Assembly (NCBI GenBank): GCA_964436125.1
Contig: CAYTBT010000005.1
Span: 42,976 to 106,975, forward strand
Length of the DNA: 64,000 nt
From: CAYRFF01 sp964436125
GTDB taxonomy: Bacteria > Bacteroidota > Bacteroidia > Chitinophagales > Saprospiraceae
Direction: 5' to 3'
The stretch's first letter is position 1; every line of letters starts with the position of its first letter. Positions 35,834 to 46,097 of the stretch are shown here, in pieces. The notes below the pieces were generated by a model. It saw only the letters and a program-made list of their open reading frames with translations, did not search any database and had not been told where the DNA came from. A program made the position numbers and the translations under genes.

Positions 35834-37282
35834 ATGCATAGGAATAGAACTACTTTGAAGGTTTACCTACGATTCTGTTGCCTGTTATCTCTGATGATAT
35901 TATGTTCCTTTTCCTGCTTTGCCGGGAAAAGTATAGACTCTACGGCTTTACTGGATTCAGTGATGCACAATCAGCAAGACATAAGAACAGGTTCTGTCAA
36001 CGCAGTGGAGAAGGCAAGGCATCTAGAATCTCTTGCCAGAGAATCGGGTGCTCGTAAAGCAGAATTATTTGCACTTATTAATCAGTGTATGTATTATGAC
36101 TCACAGATCGATTTTACAGGCTTAAAAACCGCATCAACAAATCTTTTTCATCGTGCACAATTATATAAATTGCCACAATTTCAAGCAATTGCCAAGTATT
36201 TCACATTTGAGGCATATCTCTTCAGCAATCTGCTCGATAAAGCATTCCACGAATTAAATAAGGGGATGGAATACCTACATAAAGCTGAATCACAAGGACA
36301 TACTGTAAAAAGTATCAAAATTAACTACTACATTGCCTATTCAAATTATTTTCTCCAGGTTAATGACCATAAGAAGCAAATAAAGTACATAAGACTGACA
36401 GGAAACATCATCAATACCCTTCCGGATGGTCCTAAAAAGGATAATTATTACCACCTCTATTATTCTAACCTAGCACAAGCTTATAAACAGGCCCATAAGC
36501 TCGATTCCGCAAGCTATTATGCTCTCTTATCCAATTCTTATCAAGGTGGTGGCTATAACTCTAGCGACATAAGCCTGATGAATTTTATGATAATCGGTGA
36601 GGCCTTGATGCAATATAATCAATGTAGGAAGGCACTTTCTTACTTTAAAGAAGGAGATAAGATATCTGAACCTATTAATCATATAAATAAACTTCACCTC
36701 TATGACCATATCATCAATTGCTATGAAAAACTAGATGTTCCGGACTCCGCTCAAGTTTATCAACATAGAAGAGATTCTCTCCGATTAATCATTTCACAGA
36801 GTCAAAATTCACTCCTTCATAAGCTCGTTACCGAAGAAGCACCTAACTCATCGAAGAAAAACTTGTTTATAAGCTTTGCAGTAGTAGGACTTTTTATCCT
36901 TGCAATCCTATTCATCCGTAAAAAAGCAAGCTCAGGACAAGAAAATAACGGAGAAGAGAATACACCTGTTACCGCCGATATCAATCCTATTGATGAACAC
37001 TTAAAACTCGTGAAGCTCATTGAAGAGAATAGCCCTGCTTTCATGATTTGCTTTGAGAAAATTTACCCGGAATTTGTACGGAAGTTAAGGGAAATTAATC
37101 CCGATATTACAAGTTCTGAGATAAAATTCTGTGCGATGCTTAAGCTTAAAATTCCCCCTAAAGACATTGCCCGCTTCACTTTTATTTCACCGAAAACGGT
37201 CCAGAACAAGAAATATATTATCAGAAAAAAGCTTAATTTCTCCAGGGATGAAGAGATCTATGAATGGTTTGAAACTTTTTAA
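35834..37282 (+). CDS. TPR sensor protein with C-terminal LuxR-like HTH
   Basis: 482 residues: an N-terminal signal/anchor (about 10-31), tetratricopeptide-type helical repeats (about 40-325), one transmembrane helix (about 340-358), a linker, and a C-terminal helix-turn-helix (about 415-482). The HTH includes ITSSEIKFCAMLKLKIPPKDIARFTFISPKTVQNKKYIIRKK spread over its helices. This periplasmic-TPR / membrane / cytoplasmic-HTH build is a common Bacteroidota one-protein regulator. It lies directly before the large secreted protein gene and may control it; that is inference from position only. Confidence 0.85.
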   Translation: MHRNRTTLKVYLRFCCLLSLMILCSFSCFAGKSIDSTALLDSVMHNQQDIRTGSVNAVEKARHLESLARESGARKAELFALINQCMYYDSQIDFTGLKTASTNLFHRAQLYKLPQFQAIAKYFTFEAYLFSNLLDKAFHELNKGMEYLHKAESQGHTVKSIKINYYIAYSNYFLQVNDHKKQIKYIRLTGNIINTLPDGPKKDNYYHLYYSNLAQAYKQAHKLDSASYYALLSNSYQGGGYNSSDISLMNFMIIGEALMQYNQCRKALSYFKEGDKISEPINHINKLHLYDHIINCYEKLDVPDSAQVYQHRRDSLRLIISQSQNSLLHKLVTEEAPNSSKKNLFISFAVVGLFILAILFIRKKASSGQENNGEENTPVTADINPIDEHLKLVKLIEENSPAFMICFEKIYPEFVRKLREINPDITSSEIKFCAMLKLKIPPKDIARFTFISPKTVQNKKYIIRKKLNFSRDEEIYEWFETF

Positions 37283-37369
37283 CTGATATTAATTATCATC
37301 TCCGTGTAGTTTACGATGCTTATATATAGGCATTATGGACGGTCGGGATAAGTTCGGGAAGTGGATTTC

Positions 37370-37400
37370 TTGTAAAATGATGGTGGCTTTATTAGGTTTG
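37370..37400 (+). promoter_or_regulatory. Promoter of the T9SS protein gene
   Basis: TTG (37370-37372), 20 bases, then TAGGTTTG (37393-37400): both Bacteroidota elements with near-consensus spacing, 30 bases before the ATG. Confidence 0.55.
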
Positions 37401-37430
37401 ATGGAATTAAAATGTACAAAACGATAACTT

Positions 37431-40400
37431 ATGAAGGAAATCTACTTAGCAATCTTATTTTTAAGCTCTTTATTTATTACCGACAGCAGAGCGACAATAA
37501 TGGAAACAGCCGGAGCATCGGATTGTGGTGCAAGCATTCCGACCGCCGGATTCCAAGACGGTGTCCCATGCAATGGATATAATGAGAAAATAGCAGCCAA
37601 CGATCTCGTAATCCCGATAGGATCCAATCTTACCCTGGAGAGTGTCAGTGCCAATCTCTCGATGTTGAAATCCGATAGCATTACTGCAGTAAAAGTATGG
37701 GTTTTTTACGATTCCTACGGATACCCGTATGGTATTCCAGGCGATGAAGTCACGACTCAGACCATAAAACCTACGTCACTCAATGCAATAGGGGAAAATG
37801 GCGATACTGCATACTATCAACTCAATGTAGAGCTCAGTCCTATCGTACTCTTCGGAAACAAAGATTATGAAACCCGATACTGGGTCGGTCTATCCGTATA
37901 TACCGCTGATAGTAGTACAGTCCTATGGGAAGTTACCGATGAAACTATGATAGGGAAGCCGGCTACATATAGCACCGGAAGCTGGTTTGATATGTACGAC
38001 ACATCGCTTGATGGTACTTACACATTTGAGGCAACTTGTTCTCCTATTGAAGACGATTCGGACCTAGATTGTGGAGCAGCGATTGCATCCGATGGATTTC
38101 ATTCTTATCTTGCTTGCAATGCAGCAAATAATGAAATAGTAGCCAATGACATCCTCGTCCCGGCTGAGTTTGATTTAAGACTTGACAGTATCAAAGCTTA
38201 TCTTGTTCTGGAAGGAAATGCCACAATATCAACAGTAGATGTCATGGTCTTCCCTGATATCTACGGATATCCGGAAGGAGGAGCAACAAATGCCTTGTAC
38301 ACGCAGTCTGTCATTCCTTCTTCAGTAACGGCGATGGGAAATAAAGATGGTATGAATTATTATGCGGTTGTCCTTCCTCTAGACTCTATGCTTCTTGAAG
38401 GAAATCCGAGTTTCTGGGGAATCCGCTACTGGATAGGGCTCTCTGTAACAACTTCGGATGGAAGCACAGCATACTGGGAGATTACAGATAATCAGATATT
38501 GGGCAAACAAGTAGCCACAAGCAATGGAGGCGCTTTCAACCACTTTGCTTCTGCTTATGATGGCGCCTATACATTTTATGCTACTTGTTCTCCTGCAATT
38601 AATGAAGGTGGCGGCTCTGACGATGATACTACACATACAGAGGTATGCACGATTACGCAACTTGCTGATTCAACAACGCAACACATCGGCCTTGAATGTT
38701 CATATAATGGAAGTTATTATGCCGCCAATGATTTTGTTGTGCCTTCCGGCAAAGATATGATACTCACTGCCATAACACCGCGGATCATCCTCGATACCGG
38801 TATTACCTCATCCGGTGCAGATATTTACATCTATGAAGATGAAAATGGCTTGCCTGGTACGGAAATATTCCATACTATTACGGGCCCCAAAGAACACACA
38901 TTCATCGCGACAACTCCAGATGGAAAAGATGTGTACGACATTACATTTGCCCTTGATTCCATTCTTCTCATCGGGAATAAGGATACGTCAAGCACTTATT
39001 GGATTTCAATATCAACCTTGACGAGTAATAGTAGCGAGGCATTCTGGGAAATAACGACTGAAAACATGAAGGGTAGTCCTACTGCAATCAAGAAAGGAGG
39101 AAACTTCAGTCATCCCAATCCTGCTTACGATGGAGTATATTCATTTTCATTCCTTTGCCGCACAATCACAGAAAACACCGGTCCTGAATCAGGCTATTGT
39201 TCCTTTACCGATGTCTCTATCGATCAATCGCAGGACGATGTCTGCTTTGGGTATGTTACTCAAGGCGGTATGTTGCAGTCATTTACGGCTGAGAAAACAC
39301 AATCTTCCGGCGTAGGAATCAAATTTAAAGATCAGACGCGAGGCCTGGAGGTGATTCTCAGTCTCTGGGATGGCATTCCGAGTAAAGATGGCAATATGCT
39401 TGCCGTGAAGACCACTGAAACTTTTGGCTCTCAATGGGTCGATGTTTTCTGGGAAACACCCGTGAATCTCGTGCCGGGGAAAACATATTACATTATGGTT
39501 GATGGCGGCGACGATTTATCTTGCCTCCGCGCTTCCAATGGCGATACATATCCAGGTGGTCAAGCTTACGCAAATAGTCAGCCTTTCCCCGATTATGATT
39601 ATAATTTCAGAACCTTTTTCTGCAATAATAATCTCTGTAGTAAAATGGATCGGGGCTATAGTGGTTCCTATGAAAATAGTTATGTAAGTTCTGCAGGCAA
39701 GCTTGTCGCTACGGATATTACAATCCCCATAGCTGAAAGCTTTACACTGCAAGAAATCCAAACTACAATATGGACCTTTCCTGCTGCACACGTGGACTCT
39801 GCCGATATCATTATCTATAAAGACAATCAGGGAAAACCAGGCGAGATATTTGATAGAATATCAGGTGTCAGGCCGAGCTCAGTCCTCTATGTAAACAATG
39901 CTTATGGATATGATATACACCTAGTGACATTTGACGTAAGTCAGGTTGAGCTCCATGGGAATTTCAATAATATTACAACGTACTGGATCGCACTCGATAT
40001 CTCTGCCAATGTCGGAACGGCCAACATAAGCGTTTCTTCTACCGGCATGCAGGCTTATCCGACTTTTATTTCTTCCGATAATGGGGCGAGTTGGGAAAGT
40101 ACAGTTGACTGGGAGACAAAGTATGTTTTCAATGGCCTGTGCAAGCCATTGGCTTATAATCCATGTGATAATCCTGTGGAGATCATCAGTATCAATGGGA
40201 ATGAGTGTATGAGTACTTTCAGCTACAAAACAGGTGTCGCACAATCATTTACCGCTGAAGCATCAGTGTCAGCAGGAGCAGGTATAGAGTTTCAGGCTCC
40301 GGCAATGAATTATGACGTAAGCATAGAATTATGGGATGCATTACCTATTCAAGGTGGCTCAAAACTCGCTTCCAAACCAGTCGAGGTACATGGACAACAT

Positions 40401-41396
40401 TGGGTGAATGTCTTCTGGGATGAAGTAGTAAGCCTCACACCGGGAGAACAGTATTTTATTGTCCTCAATGGCGATTACGGTCTTCCTTGCCTGTCAGGAA
40501 CGGCCTATGATGCTTATCCGGGTGGAAACCTCTACTATGGTGAAGCTTATGAGAGCTTTCCCGACTATGATTACAGCTTTAAAACCTTTGCTTGTATGCG
40601 TCCACAAGACACGAGTAATTGCTATGAAGAAGTTCAACCTATCGACAATATTACGGAAGGAGTTAATGTATCGGCATCTTCTGCTTTCCTCTCTGCCAAT
40701 GACCTTACCGTTCCGGCAGGTGAGATTTATGAGCTCACAAGTATGAAGGTGCACCTGATTTCAGATACCACAATCTTTCAAGTCGATGTGAACTATTATG
40801 CTGATGATCATGGAAAGCCCGGAGAATTAATCGGCTCTGAGGAAGCAGCAGAAATTGCAGGGCAAGTTTATCAAGGTGAAGTCAGTGATTTCAATCTTTA
40901 TGAACTTGATATTGATCTCGAGCCTTTTACTTTTGAGGGGCTTATCGATACGACCAGTACCTATTGGGTAAGCTTGAGCTGCACAAATATCAATCACTCT
41001 CAATCGGTATATTGGGCTGCGCTTACTTCTACGCAGAACGGGTATCCTGTTGCACAGAGTGAAAACGGTGGCGCCTGGACTTATCCGGATGATTCTTATG
41101 AAGGGATCTACCGATGGAATTTTAATTGCTCGGAGATTACCGTAGGAACAGACTATGCAGATCTAAGCGCAGATTTTACCCTTTACCCAAATCCTGCAAG
41201 CGGAATCGTCTATATTCGTTCCATGGATAAGATTGACCTTGTTACAGTGTATTCAATCACCGGTGAAGAACTCCTTCACAATACGGTTAATGACTACCAA
41301 GCTACGCTTTATTTAACGGAATTGGATCCGGGTGTGTACTTTATTAAAGCTCGTATTCAAGGTAAAAATGCCGTACAGAAAGTAGTTCTGTATTAA
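37431..41396 (+). CDS. Large modular secreted protein with T9SS type A sorting domain
   Basis: 1321 residues: a signal peptide (about 1-22), then seven tandem modules of two kinds. Type A (about 170-180 residues) occurs at about 31-210, 212-390, 405-580, 737-905 and 1063-1240. Its marks are a Cys near the start, NDxxVP, a short Y-G-x-P/G-K-P-G turn, YWxxLS, and a final Cys. Type B (about 145 residues) occurs at about 590-735 and 910-1055, with QSFTAE, GIxFxxP-like strands, WVDVFWETPVNLVPGKTYYI and YPGG...FPDYDYNF. The order is A-A-A-B-A-B-A. The C terminus (about 1247-1321, TLYPNPASGIVYI to QKVVLY) is a type A T9SS signal. No catalytic motif; adhesion or surface display is likely. Codons in B1 carry repeat site 8. 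Confidence 0.88.
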   Translation: MKEIYLAILFLSSLFITDSRATIMETAGASDCGASIPTAGFQDGVPCNGYNEKIAANDLVIPIGSNLTLESVSANLSMLKSDSITAVKVWVFYDSYGYPYGIPGDEVTTQTIKPTSLNAIGENGDTAYYQLNVELSPIVLFGNKDYETRYWVGLSVYTADSSTVLWEVTDETMIGKPATYSTGSWFDMYDTSLDGTYTFEATCSPIEDDSDLDCGAAIASDGFHSYLACNAANNEIVANDILVPAEFDLRLDSIKAYLVLEGNATISTVDVMVFPDIYGYPEGGATNALYTQSVIPSSVTAMGNKDGMNYYAVVLPLDSMLLEGNPSFWGIRYWIGLSVTTSDGSTAYWEITDNQILGKQVATSNGGAFNHFASAYDGAYTFYATCSPAINEGGGSDDDTTHTEVCTITQLADSTTQHIGLECSYNGSYYAANDFVVPSGKDMILTAITPRIILDTGITSSGADIYIYEDENGLPGTEIFHTITGPKEHTFIATTPDGKDVYDITFALDSILLIGNKDTSSTYWISISTLTSNSSEAFWEITTENMKGSPTAIKKGGNFSHPNPAYDGVYSFSFLCRTITENTGPESGYCSFTDVSIDQSQDDVCFGYVTQGGMLQSFTAEKTQSSGVGIKFKDQTRGLEVILSLWDGIPSKDGNMLAVKTTETFGSQWVDVFWETPVNLVPGKTYYIMVDGGDDLSCLRASNGDTYPGGQAYANSQPFPDYDYNFRTFFCNNNLCSKMDRGYSGSYENSYVSSAGKLVATDITIPIAESFTLQEIQTTIWTFPAAHVDSADIIIYKDNQGKPGEIFDRISGVRPSSVLYVNNAYGYDIHLVTFDVSQVELHGNFNNITTYWIALDISANVGTANISVSSTGMQAYPTFISSDNGASWESTVDWETKYVFNGLCKPLAYNPCDNPVEIISINGNECMSTFSYKTGVAQSFTAEASVSAGAGIEFQAPAMNYDVSIELWDALPIQGGSKLASKPVEVHGQHWVNVFWDEVVSLTPGEQYFIVLNGDYGLPCLSGTAYDAYPGGNLYYGEAYESFPDYDYSFKTFACMRPQDTSNCYEEVQPIDNITEGVNVSASSAFLSANDLTVPAGEIYELTSMKVHLISDTTIFQVDVNYYADDHGKPGELIGSEEAAEIAGQVYQGEVSDFNLYELDIDLEPFTFEGLIDTTSTYWVSLSCTNINHSQSVYWAALTSTQNGYPVAQSENGGAWTYPDDSYEGIYRWNFNCSEITVGTDYADLSADFTLYPNPASGIVYIRSMDKIDLVTVYSITGEELLHNTVNDYQATLYLTELDPGVYFIKARIQGKNAVQKVVLY
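39563..39576 (+). repeat. AGCTTNCGCAAATG motif, site 8 (inside T9SS protein gene)
   Basis: AGCTTACGCAAATA; last base differs. Codes Ala-Tyr-Ala-Asn. The equivalent place in module B2 does not carry it. Confidence 0.75.
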
Positions 41397-41441
41397 GCGT
41401 GAAGAGTGTTATTCTACAACACTGAAATTTTGATTTGATTG

Positions 41442-41480
41442 AATTAGCCTCAGCCTCACTTGTGCTGAGGCTAATTTTTT
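41442..41480 (+). terminator. Rho-independent terminator of the T9SS protein gene
   Basis: A perfect 13-base stem (AATTAGCCTCAGC / GCTGAGGCTAATT) with a 9-base loop and a run of six T, 45 bases after the stop codon. Confidence 0.9.
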
Positions 41481-41566
41481 CTTTCCTCTTCTTTAATCCT
41501 ATATCGATGTTTCTCGGTACTCGCGATGTATCCACTTCCTTTTGCTCCTTCTTCCTCTTTTCAATA

Positions 41567-42625
41567 TCAATATATCCTATCTTTTCCTAGCATGTTTCTG
41601 ATGTTTTCTATGTGTTGTGTGCGAATTTCTTTATTCCTGCCATTTGCAACAGCTTCTTTAAATTTAGTAGAAATTTCTTCCTTGAATGCATACTTTATAG
41701 GTTCATTATTCTTCAGAATCGTTTTTATAACTTTTATAACTTTCTTGGACTTAACTATAAATGTCTTTTCAGGGATAAAACTGATATCTTTCAATCTGCA
41801 CTTACCGTAAAAAGCGATAATGGAATACAGTGGGATATTCTGAAGCGATGGAATGCTTTTCTTCAGGGATTTTATGTGACTTTTGTTTTGCTTTATGGGA
41901 TTATAGAAAGAATACTTCTTTTTCCCGTAGGCAAGTACCTCAGTCCACTTTCTGTCGTTCCCACTCCCGTAAATCCAACCACTATAATCTTTCACCTCAA
42001 TGACAATAATGCCGACTTTACTGATGAGAACCACATCAATCTGCGAAAAAGTATCCTTTTCTTTTTCCACGTATAAATCGTGAAATATCACTTCAGGAGA
42101 AAATCCGTTTTTCAATAGCTTCAATACCATATTTCTTTCAGATCGGGGGCCACGACCTAATTCCGTGACAGTCTGAAGCAATTTTCTGTTCCTTATTGTT
42201 CTATACACTATAACAAAAAGGTATAAGAAGGCGCATACTATAAGCACGATGAAAAACATAGCAGAACTCTTTTCTTGTGAAGAATATCCTTGTTCCGGTC
42301 CATGTGAAGTTTCATCAGGCAGAGAATCAGGTACCGACTTACTGTATTCCAGGTATTCAGAATAGGCGTATCCGGATTTTCCCAAATATTGAATTTTACA
42401 CCACTTCCCTTTCTTTGATATAAACCCAACTTCATCATCTTTATGTAAAATGAAAAGGACAGGGAAATTCATGCCCGCACCAGATCTTACATTTAAGTCA
42501 GATGTCGCTCTATAATAATCCCTTTCTGTGGACGATAACACGATATTGCTCGTGAAAGTGATAAAATATATTATTAACAGAAGATATCTAGTAATCTTGC
42601 TAGTATTTAAGGTCCACTTCATCAT
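41567..42625 (-). CDS. Membrane protein with periplasmic SH3b and cytoplasmic NERD nuclease-like domain
   Basis: 352 residues: a signal/anchor (about 12-31), a bacterial SH3 domain (about 36-95, with LNVRSGAGMNFPVLFILHKDDEV and KWCKIQYLGKSGYAY), a linker, and a transmembrane helix (about 121-141). A NERD domain follows (about 163-290), with Asp197 and Glu210-x-Lys212 in the PD-(D/E)xK-like pattern QIDVVLISKVGIIVIEVK. SH3b domains commonly bind cell wall; NERD domains are predicted nucleases or DNA-binding. The combination suggests a wall-sensing membrane protein with a nucleic-acid-acting inner part. Orphan gene with its own TACCTTTG box. Confidence 0.8.
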   Translation of the reverse strand: MMKWTLNTSKITRYLLLIIYFITFTSNIVLSSTERDYYRATSDLNVRSGAGMNFPVLFILHKDDEVGFISKKGKWCKIQYLGKSGYAYSEYLEYSKSVPDSLPDETSHGPEQGYSSQEKSSAMFFIVLIVCAFLYLFVIVYRTIRNRKLLQTVTELGRGPRSERNMVLKLLKNGFSPEVIFHDLYVEKEKDTFSQIDVVLISKVGIIVIEVKDYSGWIYGSGNDRKWTEVLAYGKKKYSFYNPIKQNKSHIKSLKKSIPSLQNIPLYSIIAFYGKCRLKDISFIPEKTFIVKSKKVIKVIKTILKNNEPIKYAFKEEISTKFKEAVANGRNKEIRTQHIENIRNMLGKDRIY

Positions 42626-42647
42626 TATATCCCGTAATTCTTTATTT

Positions 42648-42655
42648 CAAAGGTA
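42648..42655 (-). promoter_or_regulatory. Putative -7 box of the SH3b-NERD gene
   Basis: TACCTTTG on the minus strand, 22 bases before the start codon. Confidence 0.4.
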
Positions 42656-42827
42656 CAAAAGCCATAAAATACTGGAATTACATTCCATTTCTTCAGACAA
42701 TGATTAAAATCTTACGCCGGTAAAGGCCTCGACTAGTCAGAAACTAATATTGTTAAGCTCATTTCTTGGCGGATTTACTCTAGGGAAATTGTCCTTCCAT
42801 CAATACAGCTTTCACCATAGCTAGGCT

Positions 42828-43622
42828 CTATTTTAAAAATAGCTCTCTGACTATAATGTAAACACCGACAAGCAGAACGAACCACCCAAATGCCGGCTTT
42901 AATTTTGCACCTTTTACCCTCTTGGAGATCGCAACACCGATAAAAATACCGGCTATGGCAAGAGCAATTATTTTTAAAAGAAATATCCAATCAACAGCAC
43001 TTAGATTCCCGCCCCAGAACCCGATTAATGACTTTGTTGCTATAATTAACAGTGAAGTACCGACAGCCTCTTTCATCGGTAATCTATTGATGATTACGAG
43101 CGTAGGAATTATCAGAAAACCTCCGCCGGCACCCACGAGTCCTGTCAATACACCGATAAAAGCACCGACACAAAATGTAAAGGCATAATGTGAGTCTTTC
43201 TCTTCAGAAACGATGCTTTCTATCCTCTTCCTCCGTCTTATCATACTATAAGAGGCGATTATCATCAGCAATGCAAAGAGTAAGAGGAGGAAAAGACCTT
43301 TGGTAAGTTTAAAATCATATAAAACAAATATATTGTCAGGAATAGCCGGTAACAGATAGGCCCGAGTGAGAAATACAGCTATTATGGATGGAATTCCAAA
43401 GAGAATAGCCGTTCTCATATCAATGCTACCTCTTTTCAAGTAAGACATAAAACCTGCAAGGCTCGTTGTGCCGACTATAAAAAGGGAATAGCCCGTCGCC
43501 AGCACAGCATCTATCCCAAACAAATAGACAAGTATAGGAATAGTGAGGATACTGCCACCGCTCCCTATCAAGCCCAATACAATCCCTATAGAAACGGAAG
43601 CAATATACCCTGCTAGTTCCAT
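42828..43622 (-). CDS. TauE/SafE-family sulfite/sulfonate exporter-like permease
   Basis: 264 residues with about eight transmembrane helices in two related halves. Each half carries the family's glycine motif: GLIGSGGSILTIPILVYL near residue 17-34 and GLVGAGGGFLIIPTLVIIN near 160-178. Known members export sulfite, sulfoacetate or related organic anions; substrate cannot be told from sequence. Stands alone, 202 bases from the SH3b-NERD gene, and no sulfur-oxidation gene is nearby. Confidence 0.88.
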   Translation of the reverse strand: MELAGYIASVSIGIVLGLIGSGGSILTIPILVYLFGIDAVLATGYSLFIVGTTSLAGFMSYLKRGSIDMRTAILFGIPSIIAVFLTRAYLLPAIPDNIFVLYDFKLTKGLFLLLLFALLMIIASYSMIRRRKRIESIVSEEKDSHYAFTFCVGAFIGVLTGLVGAGGGFLIIPTLVIINRLPMKEAVGTSLLIIATKSLIGFWGGNLSAVDWIFLLKIIALAIAGIFIGVAISKRVKGAKLKPAFGWFVLLVGVYIIVRELFLK

Positions 43623-44018
43623 AATTTAGTCCATTTAAACAAAAAGGTCAGATAAGACCATAATGCTGAACAGCTTCCTCTGTTTTAGAAGCACATTTCT
43701 TCTCAGCCATTTGCAACAATATGCTATTTCTTTATTTCATTCATCCCATTCTACAGAACTAGTCCGCACTTTCTGTACAGAACCATCACTTTATCCTCTT
43801 GATTTCCCTATCACTCTTCCCGGTTATGTAGTGCTACGATCATTTTATGTCTCTCAAAGCTACAAAAAGCGAGAAGAATTAAGAAAAGCATTTTCAACCT
43901 GAAAAACATATAAAGCTACGATTAATTCAGCTCTATCAGATGAAAATCGATAGATTCAGAGCTCATTTTTGTCCGACTAGCATAGGAATAGACAACAACA
44001 GGAAAATCTCTCAACGAT
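43623..44018. other. Non-coding interval
   Basis: 396 bases between the TauE/SafE gene and uvrB. I see no promoter box, hairpin or convincing gene; a 79-codon open frame (43663-43902) lacks any family resemblance. Confidence 0.5.
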
Positions 44019-46040
44019 TTATGCTTCTTGAGCTATTTTCCGTTTCAATGCAGCAATCTCATCCCGGAACTTTGCCGCAGCGATGAAGTCGAGGTCCTTA
44101 GCAGCATTTTTCATCTTCTTCTCTGTCTGCGCAATGAGTTTCTCAATCTGTTTGTCGTTCATATTGGCTATAACGGGATCAGCAACGATATCTGGTTCCA
44201 TGCTTTCGATATAGGCATCCGTTTCACCGCGGACATCGAGAATTGTCTGCTGCTTTTTAATATCGTCTTTGGATTTATAAATAGTAGTCGGGGTGATATT
44301 GTGCTTGTCATTGTATGCCATTTGGATTTTCCTACGGCGATTTGTCTCATCGATAGTCCGCTGCATAGAATCAGTAATTTTATCCGCATAGAAAATAACC
44401 AGTCCCTTGGAATTTCTAGCAGCTCTACCGGCAGTCTGTGTTAAAGAACGCTCATTCCGTAAAAATCCTTCTTTATCGGCATCAAATATTGCCACTAAGC
44501 TCACTTCCGGCAGGTCGAGGCCTTCTCTGAGCAGATTGACACCGACAAGCACATCAAATTCACCCAATCTCAAGCCTTTCAGTATTTCGACACGCTCCAT
44601 TGTCTCTACTTCGGAGTGAATATACCTCGTCTTAATATCCAATTCCACCAGATATTTTGTCAATTCTTCCGCCATGCGTTTTGTCAAGGTTGTGATAAGC
44701 ACGCGTTCATCTTGCTTAGCCCGTTTTGCGACCTCATCCAGCAAGTCATCTATCTGATTTTCCGTCGGACGGACATCAATAGGTGGATCGAGCAAGCCCG
44801 TAGGGCGTATCAACTGCTCTACAAGCACACCACCCGACCGCTCAAATTCATAATCGGCCGGCGTCGCTGATACATAAATGCGCTGTGGTGCAAGTGCCTC
44901 AAATTCTTCAAATTTCAAGGGTCGGTTATCCAATGCCGATGGAAGTCTGAAGCCATGTTCAACCAAGCTTAATTTCCGCGCTCTGTCACCACCCCACATA
45001 CCACGTATCTGAGGTATCGTTACGTGGCTTTCATCGATTACCATAAGATAATCATCCGGAAAATAATCGAGTAAACAGAACGGCCGAGCACCTGGTTCTC
45101 TTCCATCAAAAAACCGAGAATAATTCTCCACTCCGGAGCAATAGCCGAGTTCTTTTAACATCTCTAGGTCCAGGCTCACCCGTTCATGTATTCTCTTTGC
45201 TTCCTGATACATTCCTTCTTTCTCAAAGTAAACCTGCTGATCGTGCAATTCATCCTCAATATCTCGGATGATACCTTTCATCCTATCCTTGGGCGCTATA
45301 TAGAGATTGGCCGGAAAAATCGCTGCGTGTTGTACTTTTTCCAGTCTCCGGCCGGTGTTCACATCGAGTTGCTCAATAGATTCAATATCATTCCCAAAAA
45401 AATTGACGCGATAACCATAATCCACATAGGGAAGATTTATATCCACCGTATCTCCTCTCACACGGAAAGTCGCCCTGCTGAAGTCTGTTTCCGTTCTGTT
45501 GTACAGGCTATCTACTAGCAAATGCAAGAATCTGTTCCTCCCGAGTGTCTGTCCTTCAGCTATACGGATTATTCCCGTCTTGTAATCCTCCGGATTCCCC
45601 AGCCCATATATACATGATACAGATGCGACGATAATAACATCACGCCTCCCCGATAAAAGCGATGAAGTCGCCCTTAAGCGGAGCTTATCAACCTCATCAT
45701 TTATCGATAAATCTTTCTCGATATATAAATCTGACGAGGAAACATAAGCCTCCGGTTGATAATAATCGTAGTAGGAAACAAAGTACTCCACCGCATTATC
45801 CGGGAAAAATTCTTTAAACTCACTATATAATTGTGCTGTAAGCGTTTTATTATGTGTCAATATCAAGGTGGGGCGGTTGACTCTATTTAAAACATTGGCA
45901 ATGGTGAATGTCTTCCCGGAACCCGTCACACCGAGTAAAACCTGATCATGCTCACCTTGATTAATCCCTTCAACAAGATTGTCTATCGCTTGTGGTTGAT
46001 CGCCCGTAGGCTTAAATGGCGATTGTAGGTTAAATGACAT
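44019..46040 (-). CDS. uvrB: UvrABC excinuclease subunit B
   Basis: 673 residues. Damage-verifying helicase-like subunit of nucleotide excision repair. Walker A GVTGSGKT is near residue 38. The beta-hairpin that probes DNA is seen as SYYDYYQPEAYVSSSDLYIEK. The helicase-like motifs include DESH (VIDESHVTIPQIRGM) and the C-terminal QTAGRAARN. A UVR domain at the end (about 635-670) binds UvrC. Standard length. uvrA and uvrC are not in the window. A TACCTTTG box lies about 60 bases upstream. Confidence 0.97.
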   Translation of the reverse strand: MSFNLQSPFKPTGDQPQAIDNLVEGINQGEHDQVLLGVTGSGKTFTIANVLNRVNRPTLILTHNKTLTAQLYSEFKEFFPDNAVEYFVSYYDYYQPEAYVSSSDLYIEKDLSINDEVDKLRLRATSSLLSGRRDVIIVASVSCIYGLGNPEDYKTGIIRIAEGQTLGRNRFLHLLVDSLYNRTETDFSRATFRVRGDTVDINLPYVDYGYRVNFFGNDIESIEQLDVNTGRRLEKVQHAAIFPANLYIAPKDRMKGIIRDIEDELHDQQVYFEKEGMYQEAKRIHERVSLDLEMLKELGYCSGVENYSRFFDGREPGARPFCLLDYFPDDYLMVIDESHVTIPQIRGMWGGDRARKLSLVEHGFRLPSALDNRPLKFEEFEALAPQRIYVSATPADYEFERSGGVLVEQLIRPTGLLDPPIDVRPTENQIDDLLDEVAKRAKQDERVLITTLTKRMAEELTKYLVELDIKTRYIHSEVETMERVEILKGLRLGEFDVLVGVNLLREGLDLPEVSLVAIFDADKEGFLRNERSLTQTAGRAARNSKGLVIFYADKITDSMQRTIDETNRRRKIQMAYNDKHNITPTTIYKSKDDIKKQQTILDVRGETDAYIESMEPDIVADPVIANMNDKQIEKLIAQTEKKMKNAAKDLDFIAAAKFRDEIAALKRKIAQEA

Positions 46041-46097
46041 AAAATTTCCCTTTTATCCGTGCTATTTTACATATCCATCGGTCGTACTGTAGAAATA

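Noticed and set aside
43663..43902. 79-codon open frame between the TauE/SafE gene and uvrB
   Set aside because: No signal, domain or promoter; composition looks like chance.
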